DNA from: Timema cristinae
Lineage: Eukaryota; Arthropoda; Insecta; Phasmatodea; Timematidae
Assembly: GCA_039000515.1 (NCBI GenBank)
Contig: JBCFYV010011164.1
Location: 48,914,704-48,978,703, forward strand
Length of the DNA stretch: 64,000 bases
Direction of reading: 5' to 3'
A program made the translations under genes and the position numbers. How positions within the stretch are numbered: the first letter of the stretch is position 1; each line of letters opens with the position of its first letter. Below are positions 11,231 to 33,365 of the stretch, in pieces. A model generated the notes under the pieces. It was not told the DNA's origin, did not search any database, and was given only the letters and a program-made list of their open reading frames with translations.

Positions 11231-12002
11231 TCTATACTTATAAAATAACATGTCCTGATTGACTGACTGACTGACTGATTCATCATCGCCGAGCGCAAAC
11301 TATCAAGGCTACAAGCATGAAATTCGGACTATATATTCATTTGTTATGTAGGCACCCACTAAGAAAGGATTTTAGAAAATTCCACCCCAAAGGGGTCAAA
11401 ATAGGGTGATGATGTAATATGTATGAAAGTCTGTCATTTTGAAAGTTACATAAACAAAATTTTGTATTTCGGTTATTGACGTAAAACAAATAAATACGTG
11501 TTTCAGGAATTTTGGAAATTTTATTTAATAAGGGATGAAAAAGGGGGTGAAAGTTTGTATCGGACTTGATATTTTGATCTGAGTTCATTATGGGTCAACA
11601 TCAAGGCTACAACATTAAATTAACTGTAATCATATGTTTTTTATTGTATGACACCACAAGAAAGGCTTTGGAACATGCTACTGCCAATAAGTCGATGCAA
11701 AATATGTTGGAAATAGTATGAAAGTCCGCAGGTATGAAAAAGGTTAAGCTATAACAGCAATTGTATTCGTTATTGAGAAAAAAATAAATAGTGTTTAAGG
11801 AATTTAGGAAATTTTATTTAAAAGGGATGAAAAAGGGGGTGAAAATTTGTATCAGACTTGCATTATTTTTGATCTGAGGTCAAGTTATGGTCATTAATGT
11901 AATGTAATATTTTTAAATTAATCTGTAAATACATATGTATATTTTCGTATTTGTATATAATCAACTTCCACGCGAGCAAAGCCGCGGGCAACAGCTATCT
12001 AG
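11231..12002 (+). mobile_element. Non-autonomous Helitron
   Basis: The 5' end reads TCTATACTTATAAAATAACA, followed by GACTGACTGACTGACTG, a layout common to arthropod Helitrons. The 3' end carries the GC-rich stem-forming AGCAAAGCCGCGGGCAAC and terminates in CTAG. The host bases are A on the left and T on the right, as expected for insertion between A and T without target duplication. The 772-bp interior has no protein-coding capacity. Confidence 0.82.
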
Positions 12003-12235
12003 TCATCAATAAGATACGATGCCAAAGAAAATGTTGGAAATGAAGTATAAGGGGAAAAAGACCGCAGGGGAGGCCGAGAAAGAGAGATGGGAGGAGCTGA
12101 TAACAGCAAGTGTTCGTTCAAGTGAGAAGAGAATGGAAGAGATTAGAGAAGGGAAAGTGGTGGAAGGATAGAGGAAGATGGGTGATTTTACAAAATTGAC
12201 CCGGTCATAGGCTGGAAATAGTTGATGATGATTAT
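12003..12235 (+). pseudogene. 3'-terminal LINE coding relic
   Basis: Translation gives MPKKMLEMKYKGKKTAGE, ERWEELITASVRSSEKRMEE and a closing GDFTKLTRS. This is the tail typical of LINE-encoded endonuclease/reverse transcriptase proteins. It is short and broken by a stop after KVVEG. It begins right at the 3' end of the Helitron. Confidence 0.6.
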
Positions 12236-12361
12236 GAGTTACAATCATGATCAGGCCCTCCTGTAGTACAATGTGAAAGGTTCAGACAATGAATGACCAA
12301 GAATGCCATGAAAAAGAGGAATGTATTTCACAATTCGGCCAACCGACCAACAAATAATACC

Positions 12362-14002
12362 TAAAGGTCTGCGAGCTTGGGTTTTTCATTCTAGTCGAAC
12401 TAGAGTCGAGTATTTCTGAAAGCTCCCCGAGTTCAAGTATATTGATAATTTTAAAATGTTTAAGTATATTAAAACAAATATTCTTAAAATATGAATGGCA
12501 TTCATTTTTATAAAGAGTAAATACTTGTGAAAAAAAAGTTAAACAATGGAAATATCAGTTTTTAAATTAGAAATAACACTTATAAAACACAATTTAAAAA
12601 TAAAAAACACTCAAACAAAAATCTAATAAAAAATGATTAAAATGTTTCACACTCATGTCTTTAAGGACATTAAAATTACATCAACAATGATTAAAATAAA
12701 AAGTAAGATTGTTAAATGCATGATGGCTTGGAAATGTATAACAAGACAGTGTAGAAACACTGTACAATGATGTAAAGTAAGTGATAGTGAAGGAAGCCAA
12801 CCTGAAAGGATAGTTAGGCTAGGCCTAGTTAAGAACAAACACACTTCTCTCTTCACGTATTCTTAAACTTTTACACTTCCACAGTTGCACATTAGTTTGA
12901 ATTTGGGGAACATTACTTTTTCATTAATGTCTTTTTATATGAAAAATAAATATTTCTGAAAATTCAAGACAATGTGCAATTGTGGAAGTTTGAAAAAGTG
13001 TGAGGTGTAAGTGTAAGAAGAAATAGAGAAGTGTGTTTGTTTACATCTAGGCCTAACCTAACTATCCTTTCAGGTTGGCTTCCTTCACTATCACTTTACA
13101 TTATTATAGTGTTTCTACACGGTTTTGATAAAAATTTAATAAAACTGGTGTTTTAATAAGCTAATATTTCCCCAAAATATGCTTCAGTAACTTAATTTAC
13201 TCTATAAGAAAACGTAAGAATCATAAACAAAGAAATTTGAAGTGTTTTGTATTTAGTTTATTATTCCTTAGTGTAATCGTGCATGATCACATTCTGTTCT
13301 TTTTCCATTGCTTTATGCGCAGTTGTACGGGCTATTGTTAGACATTATTTAATTGATAAATTTACTTCAATTTAATTTAAATGCTTATAAAAGTTGATGC
13401 CGAGACTTAAAAATTAAAAATAATATCAACAATGATTTTAAACAGGTTAACCAACATAATTCTATAACTAAATAGTTACTAAACTAAAGATAGTTTTGTA
13501 GCTAAACGTATTAATTAATACGGGTTTTAAATATATTAAGTTTGAAAACATTTAGTATAATAATATATTCTTGATGTTTAATATAACATAAATTACTATT
13601 ATTTTAGAAAAGGATCAGTTAAAAATTGTAAAAAGAATCATCCAATTATTTAGTAATATTCTTGACTATTTTTATTTTCATTGCTTTGTCATGGCAACAC
13701 GAGTAAACAACTTAAATCAAGTATAATTCAAAATGGACAACAACATTTAACAAATTTACCAGTCGACAGTGGTTTTAAAGCTCTATTACATTATTAATGT
13801 AAAAATTGAAATTAATTTTTAACAATTTGTTGAGCAACCAAATGATTTATAAGTGGGAATGCTGATGATATCTCAATTAAATAAACTATGCTTACTATTG
13901 CATTTTAAAAATTGATTATTAAGTACATCAAGTGGAATTCGATCTTGATCTTTAACTTATGCGACGAGCTGGGCTCGAAATACGAGTACTCACAGAGCCC
14001 TA
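12362..14002. mobile_element. hAT-like non-autonomous element with exact 8-bp duplication
   Basis: ATAATACC lies immediately outside both ends (12354-12361 and 14003-14010). The left end TAAAGGTCTGCGAG and the complement of the right end, TAGGGCTCTGTGAG, form a short imperfect inverted repeat. Both subterminal regions contain GAGTCGAGTATT/CGAGTACTC-type repeats. The 1641-bp interior has no transposase and includes a large hairpin at 12749-13120. The 8-bp duplication and TA-G termini point to the hAT superfamily. Confidence 0.8.
12749..13120. repeat. Inverted repeat inside the hAT-like element
   Basis: The arm at 12749-12892 (starting GTGTAGAAACAC, ending CACAGTTGCACATT) returns in complement at 12971-13120. 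A spacer of about 80 bp separates the arms. They share CCAACCTGAAAGGATAGTTA and are AT-rich elsewhere. No gene is present. Confidence 0.85.
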
Positions 14003-14439
14003 ATAATACCTTTAGTTAGTGTGGCACGATTATACAACTTATTAAACAGATTCAATATTAGTAGACACATGCAAAAGGTGGTTATTTTTAGGGGAAAAGT
14101 GGTGTTATTTTTCTAAAAAAGCAATGATATTATAAGCTGAAAGTGATATTATTTACATAAATACAAGTCGAATTAGTATTCGTTAAAACAAACTAGGATA
14201 AAATTGTCTAAGTTTTTCGTTCATATTGTGTATTTAACTATTTATTAACACATTCGGAGAAAAATCAAACATAAATACGCACAAAACATTTCACGCTTAG
14301 TAATATTCAAATCGATATATCAATATCATTACCTTCGAGTCTTAAAAATAGCAATATCAAACTAATCAATTTTCAACCTAAGTTTAGACCAAATAATAAC
14401 ACCGAAACATGTCGTCATAGAAGACTAAACTACTATCAA
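14003..14439. other. No recognisable feature
   Basis: AT-rich sequence between the hAT-like element and a SINE-B copy. I see no ORF, repeat or element end beyond the right target duplication at 14003-14010. Confidence 0.5.
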
Positions 14440-14575
14440 ATACCAGGCCGCCACCGTGGTTCGGATTCCACGTTAAACTGTAGGTCCTCCATTTCATCTC
14501 ACAATCACCCTACCATTACACATTAGCGTAAGTGCGTATAACCCAAACGGGTAGTAAGACGCGGTGCTAATAATA
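14440..14575 (+). mobile_element. SINE-B copy, 5' truncated
   Basis: The body CACCGTGGTTCGGATTCCAC, the segment GGTCCTCCATTTCATCTCAC and the tail GGGTAGTAAGACGCGGTGCT are followed by an AATAAT-rich end. The tRNA-like head is missing. Confidence 0.85.
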
Positions 14576-15229
14576 AATAATACTATCAAATAAGGAGAAG
14601 GGAATAAAAATCAAGAAGATATAATTTTGCCAAACATGACCACCTGTAGCAAGGTCCATATATATATATTAATGTCCTTGCTCATAATGTGTAAAAGTAA
14701 AAATTGTAATTTTTAATGCTAGCCTTAGATAAAAAAAAAGCTTGAATATTCTGAAAACACTCATTTTTCCTGTGATCCATTTTATACTTATAAAATAAGT
14801 AAACACTGATACTATTCGTATAAACAGCAGCCCTGGTTTAGTGCTATCACCAGTGTTAATGTTTTGAAAATTATATTGTATGATGTGGTATTTGCCAAAT
14901 GACAAAGAAATCGTGTTTATTTTTTTTAAAAAAAGCTTAGATTTGTGTTATTAGTGTGAAAACAGTAGAATTAATGTAAAAATTTGTTTTATCGCAAATG
15001 CGAATGTTGCATGTCCCTAACTATTAGTCACATTATACAACCAATTCAAGCATTTTTTTTCCCCTTATAATTTTACAAAGAACCCCCATTAATGTTTAGT
15101 TAAACTAACTAAACCTTAATGATAACTTATGAATAAGATATTATTTGTTGTAGTTGCATAGTATTATATTAGATTTGTTACTATCATTCAATGTGTGCAG
15201 GCAATTTGTTTAAAACTACCTTCAAAGTA
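14576..15229. other. No recognisable gene
   Basis: AT-rich sequence between two SINE-B copies. The short minus-strand frame at 14669-14905 shows no domain or splice context. Confidence 0.5.
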
Positions 15230-15441
15230 GATCTTAATACTGTCAATGCCCTTCCTTCACCTCTAACAAGTCGTGTATTAATCCCAACTTGTGAACGTGG
15301 GGAATGCCAGGCCTCCACTGTGGTTCAGAGTCCACGTTAAACTGTAGGTCCTCCATTTCATCTCAAAACCACCCTACCATTACACATTAGCATAAGCGCG
15401 TATAACCCAAACAGGTAGAAAGACACGATGATGATGATAAT

Positions 15442-15472
<31 letters not shown>

Positions 15473-15475
15473 TAA
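15230..15475 (+). mobile_element. SINE-B copy with an (AAC)n tail
   Basis: The body CTCACCTCTAACAAGTCGTG through GGCCTCCACTGTGGTTCAGA leads to the shared tail (CAAACAGGTAGAAAGACACG). It is followed by GATGATGATAATAAC and a clean AAC microsatellite at about 15433-15472, probably grown from the SINE tail. Confidence 0.8.
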
Positions 15476-15903
15476 ACAATACTGTCAATGAAAGGGCTAA
15501 ATTTCTATTTCTCAAGACCATGATATACATACATTTTACTCTGCTGCCACTGGACAAAGAGATGGTGGCTACCTCTCCAAGAAAATCTTTCTACCTAGAA
15601 TTTACTATACCAGATCGCTTCAAGAGGAAGTGTAAAACGTGCAACACAACTTCTTAAAACATGTAACCACAAAAGAAATAAATAAAAAAAGCTAAATAAC
15701 AATGAGAATTATAGATAGGAATATATGAAAGGAATGATCAACATGAATGTATGATAAATAATTCAATATAAAAATTAAACGCAGAGTTTATATTTATTAA
15801 AAATACAAAACATTGTAAAATATATTTACTATTTTAACATTAGAGAGTTATTTCTTCCTTGCTTGATAAAGTCCAGTTTGTCAATTGATAAAAACCAAAC
15901 CAT

Positions 15904-26727
<10,824 letters not shown>

Positions 26728-27979
26728 TTTGCTCAAAATATTTTAGAAAACCTGTTCATTCAAAAATTTGAATATAACCGTGTTAGAACTTTAATTACTA
26801 AACAGATTAGTGAACAACTGGCTCTGCAAGACCTAAAGAGGACTTGAACAATCAAAGTCTAAAGTACAAATAGTTTGATACAATAACCTTGATATAAAAT
26901 TTACTTATCATTTCAGTATTTATGAAGTGAACTGGGACTAGTGTGTCCTTGACTTTAATATGGTCTATTGAAAAGTTGTATAATGTTTTTTTTTTTTAGA
27001 TTTTAAATGAAAACAAAACATAAAGTCAATCACACCAGAGATATTATAACATATACATGATAGTGACGAAGTAATGAAATGATACAAAATTGTAGTCCAA
27101 TGAAAAGCAGAATTCTCTAGCGGAGAAGTATAGAACTTCCAAAAAAATGTAAAGATTATATTTCTTTTTCATTTTGCATACAATAAATCAAATTAAGATA
27201 CCTATTATTCAATTATCTTCAAAATAATATGATACATCATGAAGTTCCTAACCAATATTATATAAAGATACTTTTAGAAAAAATTAATAAATCTGCTAGA
27301 AAAGCTATAGGCCAACTGTGTTAATTTAATGGGTTCTCAAAAGAATAAAAATAAAAATAACGTTCATTATATAAATATACACTTTTAATTCATGAAGGGG
27401 ATTCGTTTAAGATTTGAAGATCAGTATAATGAATTCTCCTTCAAAACAATTTTAATGGTATGTGTAGAAAACTTATATGAGTACCGGTAATATATTAGTG
27501 AACGACTTGATTGAATTTAAACGTGTCCAAATTGAATATAACAAACGTAATAGGCTTAAAAGCGTTTTGAATATAAAGCTGAAATATTTGCAGTTCATAC
27601 AAGTTTTACCTTTTAGCTACAAATTTTATTACTGTGGTTTTTTTTCATTTAATGAAAAAATGTTATTTGTTTTAGTGTAATATCTTATAATACACTCCCT
27701 AGGACATGATATATTGGAAAATACGTTTCATTCCCCTTTTACTGTAATATATGTATCCGCCACCCTAATTCTCCACGTGAGAAATAAGAGGCTAAAGGTA
27801 ACAAGATAAATATTTATTAAACATTTGTAATGTTATAATAACAGGTACAATGTTGAAATGAGTGGAGTAGACAATGTTTACGGCCAAAGGCCGAGGATTG
27901 AGATAGCTACAAAAACAAAGTTAATTACATTACGTGTAGATGAGAAATTAAATAAATCAATCTAAAGGTGAACCCAAAA
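26728..27979. other. RidA upstream region; no other gene seen
   Basis: AT-rich sequence 5' of the RidA start. The RidA promoter should lie here, but I see no clear TATA or initiator element that stands out from the AT background. The short frame at 27477-27680 has no recognisable domain. Confidence 0.4.
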
Positions 27980-28637
27980 AAACTGCTTCATCGGGACAAT
28001 GCCTTGGATGGTAGAAATAGGCAAAAAGTAGAAAACAACATGTTCAACATTATATATTAAAGATAACTCATAGCTCATAGTAACAATATTCAAAGTTAAC
28101 TCAAATTTCCTATTCATCTCGTGGCATCCAAACAAATGAAATACTAATTGGTTTCTAGCGATTCCAAACAAAGTTAACTTTAAGCGTGAAATATATCTAT
28201 GTTAATATTTTAAAGTGACATGATAGTAAATGGAAACAATATTTAAAGCTAATTCAATTTCCCTAGCCTTATTGTAGTGTCCCAACAAATGAAACACTAG
28301 CGTCCTAGCGATTCAAAACAAAGTTAGCATTAATAGTGAAACACATTAATTATGTTAGTATTTTAAAGTAACATTATAGTAAATGACAACAATATTCAAG
28401 GTTAATTCAAGTTTCCTAGACATCTTGTGGGCTTGACATCCAAACAAACAAAACAATAGGATTCTAGCGATTCAAAACAAAGTTAGCATTATTAATTAAA
28501 CATATTTATTTAGCATTTTAAAGTGGCAACAATGTCCAAGGCTAATTCAAGTTTCCTAGCCATATCGTGGCATCCAAATCAAATGATACATTAGCATTCT
28601 ATCAATTCAAAACAAAGGTAAAATCAATTATTTATTT
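27980..28637. repeat. Tandem array of a ~140-155-bp unit (left part)
   Basis: About four and a half diverged units repeat landmarks such as AATATTCAAGGTTAATTCAA, TTTCCTAGCCAT, GGCATCCAAAC and GCGATTCAAAACAAAGTTAG. AATATT landmarks fall near 28086, 28240, 28391 and 28531. Another unit lies at 37558-37725, beyond the inserted SINE and giant element. Confidence 0.8.
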
Positions 28638-28757
28638 ATTTAGCACCACATCTAATAATCTGTTCGGGTTATACGCTAAAGTACTAATTATGCTAACGGA
28701 TTAGGAATTGGGAAGTTTGAATTTAAAGGAGGGGAACCCGCATATATGCGAAGGGAG
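28638..28757 (-). mobile_element. SINE-A, tail half (split copy)
   Basis: This is the 3' half of an antisense SINE-A: GCACCACATCTAATAATCTG, GGATTAGGAATTGGGAAG and GGGGAACCCGCATATATGCG. It breaks off at CGAAGGGAG (28749-28757), and the other half resumes at 37421. Confidence 0.9.
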
Positions 28758-28767
28758 GGATACCCGT

Positions 28768-28935
28768 CATTTGGCCTAAAGTGTAGGCTAACTTTAGGCC
28801 AAATGCCTTAGGCAAAGACTTTAGGCCAAACGCCTTTAGGCCAAATGCCTTTAGGCCAAACGCTTTTTAGGCCAAATGCCTTTTAGGCCAAATGCCTTTC
28901 AGGCCAAAGCCTTTAGGCCAAACGACTTTTTGTAA
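28768..28935. repeat. TTTAGGCCAAATGCC minisatellite, left end
   Basis: The array begins with one inverted unit (ATTTGGCCTAAAG), then about nine direct units of 15-17 bp of the form CTTTAGGCCAAATGC. AAATGCC and AAACGCC variants alternate. Confidence 0.9.
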
Positions 28936-29179
28936 AGTTAATTTTTATACTATTTATTAAATATGTTTTGCTGTCTCCGGAAACATTCGTTAAGATTTGT
29001 AGTGATGCTAATAGATGGCGAGGTGTGTAGTGTTTAGTTAAATAGTATATACTACCGTTTCAAAATATAAAGTCTTTTCTCAATTTACTACTTCCCAAGG
29101 TATAGCAGCACGTCCATTAACCTGTAGTACCACTTTTGTATGTTGAACTTTTTACATTGCCAAGGTTTTGTTCTAATTT

Positions 29180-29340
29180 TTGACAAGCCATCTTGTTAAT
29201 GTGGGGAGTGCCAGGCCACCACCGTGGTTCGGATTCCACGTTAAACTGTAGGTCCTTCATTTCATCTCACAATCACCCTACACATTAGCGTAAGTGCGTA
29301 TAACCCGAACGGGTAGTAAGACGTGGTGCTAATAATAATA
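29180..29340 (+). mobile_element. SINE-B copy, head missing
   Basis: The body CACCACCGTGGTTCGGATTC and GGTCCTTCATTTCATCTCAC lead to the tail CGAACGGGTAGTAAGACGTG, ending in AATAATAAT. It lies inside the 8.66-kb element, so it inserted after that element or was carried with it. Confidence 0.85.
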
Positions 29341-30740
29341 ATTTTTGTACCGTTTTGTACCAGAAATAAAAGTTTTGTACCCGTACAGTTTTTTATTAAT
29401 TAGCACATACATGTGGTCACACCATTTTAATAATTTTGGTTTATTTTGAATTTTGAATTATTTTTTTTAAGTGCCAAAGTATATTTTATCAGTCTTTCTA
29501 AGTATATTTGTTTATTAATTTTGCTAAATGAATTAATCAATCATTCATTTTTTAATAATCATATTAACTTACTCGAGTTTGCCCACGGCTTCGCTCACAT
29601 TTAAGTTAGGTAAATTATCTTATTTTTAGCAAATCATCTAAACCAGGTGTTCTCAAACTCTATACTCTTGAGCCTTATATGAACATAAAATTAATTGTTA
29701 AGACTCTTATTCTTAGAATAAAATAACTTTTTTACGTTAAAATACAAAAATGAGACATTTATTATTTAATTGATTTAATTATTTTCTGATAAGAGCTTTG
29801 TAGAAGTTTATAAAAATAGTAAGGTTTTGTAAGATATTAATTAATTTTATTGCTTCATAGGCCAAACAGATATTAATTTTTTAGTCAATCATAATTTAGG
29901 CAAGTCGAAAGAAGTGAGAAATTGGTTCACACCTCATCTAAATCCCTTCGCGCCTCGCAGTTTGAGAAACCCTGATCTAAACTACCAAAAATACAATTTC
30001 AGACACGTATGAGGCGAAAACTTTGTATGTTGATGAAGCCACAAATTAACTACTACCTATAAGAAGTAAAATCTATTTTATATATATATATATATTCAGT
30101 CTTTGCATCAATATTTGCTCGCTTACGCAGAGACATTGTTGAAATGAACACCAAAAGAAATAGTTTAAATTTACTAACTAAACATGAATTAATTTGAAAG
30201 AATCACTCTAGTACTAAGCACCTAAGCTTATCAAATAAATTGTTCTGTTAGTAATTGTTTCTATTGGTTTTTGAAAATTTTCCCTTCTCCTCCCCAATCA
30301 TAATTTCTCTAACTCCCATTTAAACACATAGTTTTAAGAATACTTTCTTTATCTATAGTTGTTCTACCTGCCAGCCAAATTTCGATTTTAAACTATAGAT
30401 AAAAGGTTTTTTATAACTCCCCCGCCCCTCCCTTGATTTCATGGAGTTACATTTTAAAATGCTCAGACTTATTAGTTATTTGGAGTGGTGCATTTACGGG
30501 CATGCCAAAATTCAATTTTTAACGACACTGCACTGAGATGTAGTAGTTTCTATTAATTTTGTAGATTTTGGATTCCTTATTCCCAACCCACTTTGAGAAA
30601 TTTAGAGTCTAACGTTATTTTGGCTATCTGGGATTTGATTTATCTTTATTTATCTGTCAAAATTTTATTTTTTTCCTAATCTCAAAAAGCTTTTTTCTCT
30701 ATTATACTCCATCACCACTATTTCTCAGAATGCAATTTTA

Positions 30741-30776
<36 letters not shown>

Positions 30777-30809
30777 TAATATATATTATTATTATTATTA
30801 TTATTATTA
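30741..30809. repeat. (AAT)n-(ATT)n palindromic microsatellite
   Basis: A run of AAT repeats passes directly into a run of ATT repeats around ATATAT, so the whole 69 bp can fold on itself. Confidence 0.95.
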
Positions 30810-31157
30810 GTAAATGTCTATTTGTATTGTTCCCGTACCTAATTAATACATTTAAATTCTTTACAATACAGAGAAGTAATTAAATATATTAGTTTTTGAA
30901 AATGTTGACCTCCAAGCTCCCCTTCCTCCTGCAATTACTCAACTCACTGAGAAATTTCAAATTTTAAGGTTTATTCGGTCATCTTGATGGGTCCTTCCTT
31001 ATACTAAGGCTACTAGAGTTGTAGGGAAGGCTCGTTCACTTTACCGGCCAACACTCAGCTCTACCCTAACACGCAGCACTGCTGTAACGTCTGCTCGTGA
31101 ACTAGCCAAGCTTGCTTCTGTTCGGATCATGTGACTGTGTAGTGCAGAACTTTTTTT

Positions 31158-31410
31158 AAATTATTATTCAGCACCACGTCTTACTACCCGTTCGGGTTAT
31201 ACGCCTAAGTACTAATTACGCTAATGGATTAGGAATTGGGAAGGTTGAATTAGTGGAAGTGAACCCGCATTTGCGTGGAAGGAGAGTGGAAAACCATTGA
31301 GGAAAAACCACCCCAGTTCACCCGACCGAGATTCAAACCTCAATCTCCCCATCCTCAGCAGTTGAGCTCAACACGACTAGCGCGTTAGCTATCTACGCCA
31401 CCGAGGCGGG
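31158..31410 (-). mobile_element. Full-length SINE-A, antisense
   Basis: This copy includes the tail GCACCACGTCTTACTACCCG, the body GAACCCGCATTTGCGTGG, the B-box complement and the head ending CTACGCCACCGAGGCGGG. It is complete and close to the 18138 copy. Confidence 0.92.
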
Positions 31411-31551
31411 TGCGCTCGTTACTAACTTCTTATTTATGTCAAGTATGCTTCCAAAGTCAATGTGAATAGTAAATGTTTGTATGTTTATTGCAAGCTTTCT
31501 TATTATTTATGCGTGAAGGGTTACGAAAAGTGTCATACCGATACTAAGAAA

Positions 31552-31760
31552 ATGCCGGTAAAGCGTTGTATCGTTGCCGTATGCAATAAAAGTAATCTAA
31601 GAGATATGGTGTTATACACCATGACTTCCCTAAAGATTCTGATGTCAGATGAAGATGTATTCCCTTCTGAACAGATGGAAAATGGAGTCATGATTCATAT
31701 TTTATTTGCTCAGAACATTTTTTCACCTAATGAATATGAACAAGACCTTCAGCCCTAACT
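31552..31760 (+). pseudogene. THAP-domain relic
   Basis: The frame starts MPVKRCIVAVCNKSN, with two Cys of a THAP C2CH finger. After a shift near 31600, HHDFPKDSDVR can be read, and further on KWSHDSYFICSEHF, which supplies the conserved Trp and the C..H pair. These are the landmarks of a THAP zinc-binding DNA-recognition domain, about 70 residues. Stops and a frameshift break it. It could derive from a transposase or from a THAP host gene. It lies inside the 8.66-kb element. Confidence 0.65.
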
Positions 31761-32569
31761 GCTGTAATTTCCTTAAAAAAGCAAATTAAAATCGCCCTTA
31801 TTTGTGTTGTCTCCGAAAATGTTATCCAAGGGGAAAATATATCACCCGTGAATCTAGGCATTGTATTAGATTTACGAAACAAATAGTAAGTGATTTCATG
31901 GCGGGTAAACATGTCACCCCCAATAGTTTTACTTTATGGAAAAGTCCCCTTCTATAGTGAATTTAATTATTTGTTTAAATAGTTTACTTAACTGCAAGAT
32001 TTCACATATGCATTTTATAACCTTATTAAACAAATCGATCTTGCTTCATTAATGTGGACAGTAGTCTGGAAGAGAAATCTCCCCATGCAAGGTGGATATA
32101 GTTTTATGATATCCGTGCCATCTTAAAACATACTTTAGAAACATTATTTCTAAATTTAATAAATCACGTGGCTGTTTGACACACATAAATATGTTTTGTA
32201 CAAGAACATAGTTTATTGTAGTACATGAACAAATGTATATAGTACGCAAGTTAATGAAAGAATTAAGGTATTTGGTGACGTAAGTGTTACCTTAAATTAT
32301 GTGTTAACTTTTCAATATAAATTTAATAACCCTCTTGTAAGTAGGCCTATTCATAAACCAATTTGTAGTATAGTGAAAATCTTGAATTTATATTAATGTT
32401 CAACTGAGTATGTCAAACTATATATTTAAAGGGTTATATTAGATTCAGCTACATTTATGTTATATAAGTTGGTAATAATATATGCCCCCCTCAAAGTTGG
32501 AGATAAAATGTGTGTCCTCCACCTATATCCCCCACCCGCCCCCCCCTCAGTTGGAAATAAAGTTGTCCT

Positions 32570-32750
32570 CTAAGATTGAAGTTCAAATCCCAGCCGGGTG
32601 TAACAAGGGTATTTTTCCCTAAAATGGTACCCCACTCTCAATATACGCAAATGTAGGTACATTCAATCTAAAATGTAACATTCCTCATTCCTGGTTCATT
32701 AGGGTAAATTGATGTATGTGTACAACTCAAACGGGTAGTAAGTCACAATG
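32570..32750 (+). mobile_element. Diverged SINE-A relic
   Basis: GTTCAAATCCCAGCCGGGTG, GTATTTTTCCCTAAAATGG, ATACGCAAATGTAGGTACAT and AAACGGGTAGTAAGTCAC keep the order of the SINE-A body and tail, with many substitutions. Confidence 0.65.
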
Positions 32751-33274
32751 GAAAAAAAAAAGTATTGTGATGACTATCAAGAGTATCGGCGAAGCTTTAT
32801 TAGTGTTGGGCGAGGTAGTTTGTAAAAACACTATTTTTAAGGAGTTTTTAGGTGATTGACTCCAAGCCAGTGGAAAATATTTGAAAATGGAATGCCACTA
32901 AAAGCTATTTGGGGTCTCCCTTAAGCATTTAGAAATAATAATAGATTGTTTTAGAATCTTTTTGAAGTTTGATTCAAACCATCTTTCAGCTTCAAATTCA
33001 AGTATATCAGAGGGAAGTTTAACAAACTGGAGGAAGGCACATTTCGATGGGGGGAGAAAAATTTGGTAATACCCCACCCTATCAACCCTTCCCTCTTTCC
33101 CAGTTCACGCTCAATGAGTGACACTCGATATAAAACTAGTGACAGACACACCGTAGAATGTAGATTATTTCCTCAGAGTCTGACAAACTAACTTAAATCT
33201 AGAACAAATACAACATCCAGCCCCCTGACAGTTAATTCATAATTGTGAAAGGGGAAAAGCACAGTCAACCAATG

Positions 33275-33365
33275 ATACGTTTTTCGGACATTCCGGAATC
33301 GAACCCGGGACATTTAGCTCAGTATACAAACACGCTACCAACTGAGATAAAGTGTCGGACTGTGT
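33275..33365 (-). mobile_element. tRNA-like sequence, probably a SINE head
   Basis: On the minus strand, TATCTCAGTTGGTAGCGTG (A-box) and CCCGGGTTCGATTCCGGAAT (B-box) are correctly spaced. The acceptor ends do not pair well and the T-stem has mismatches, so I read it as a tRNA-derived pseudogene or SINE head, not a working tRNA gene. Confidence 0.55.

Noticed and set aside
33275..33365. Functional tRNA gene on the minus strand
   Set aside because: A- and B-boxes are present but the acceptor stem does not pair and the T-stem has mismatches; a SINE head is more likely.
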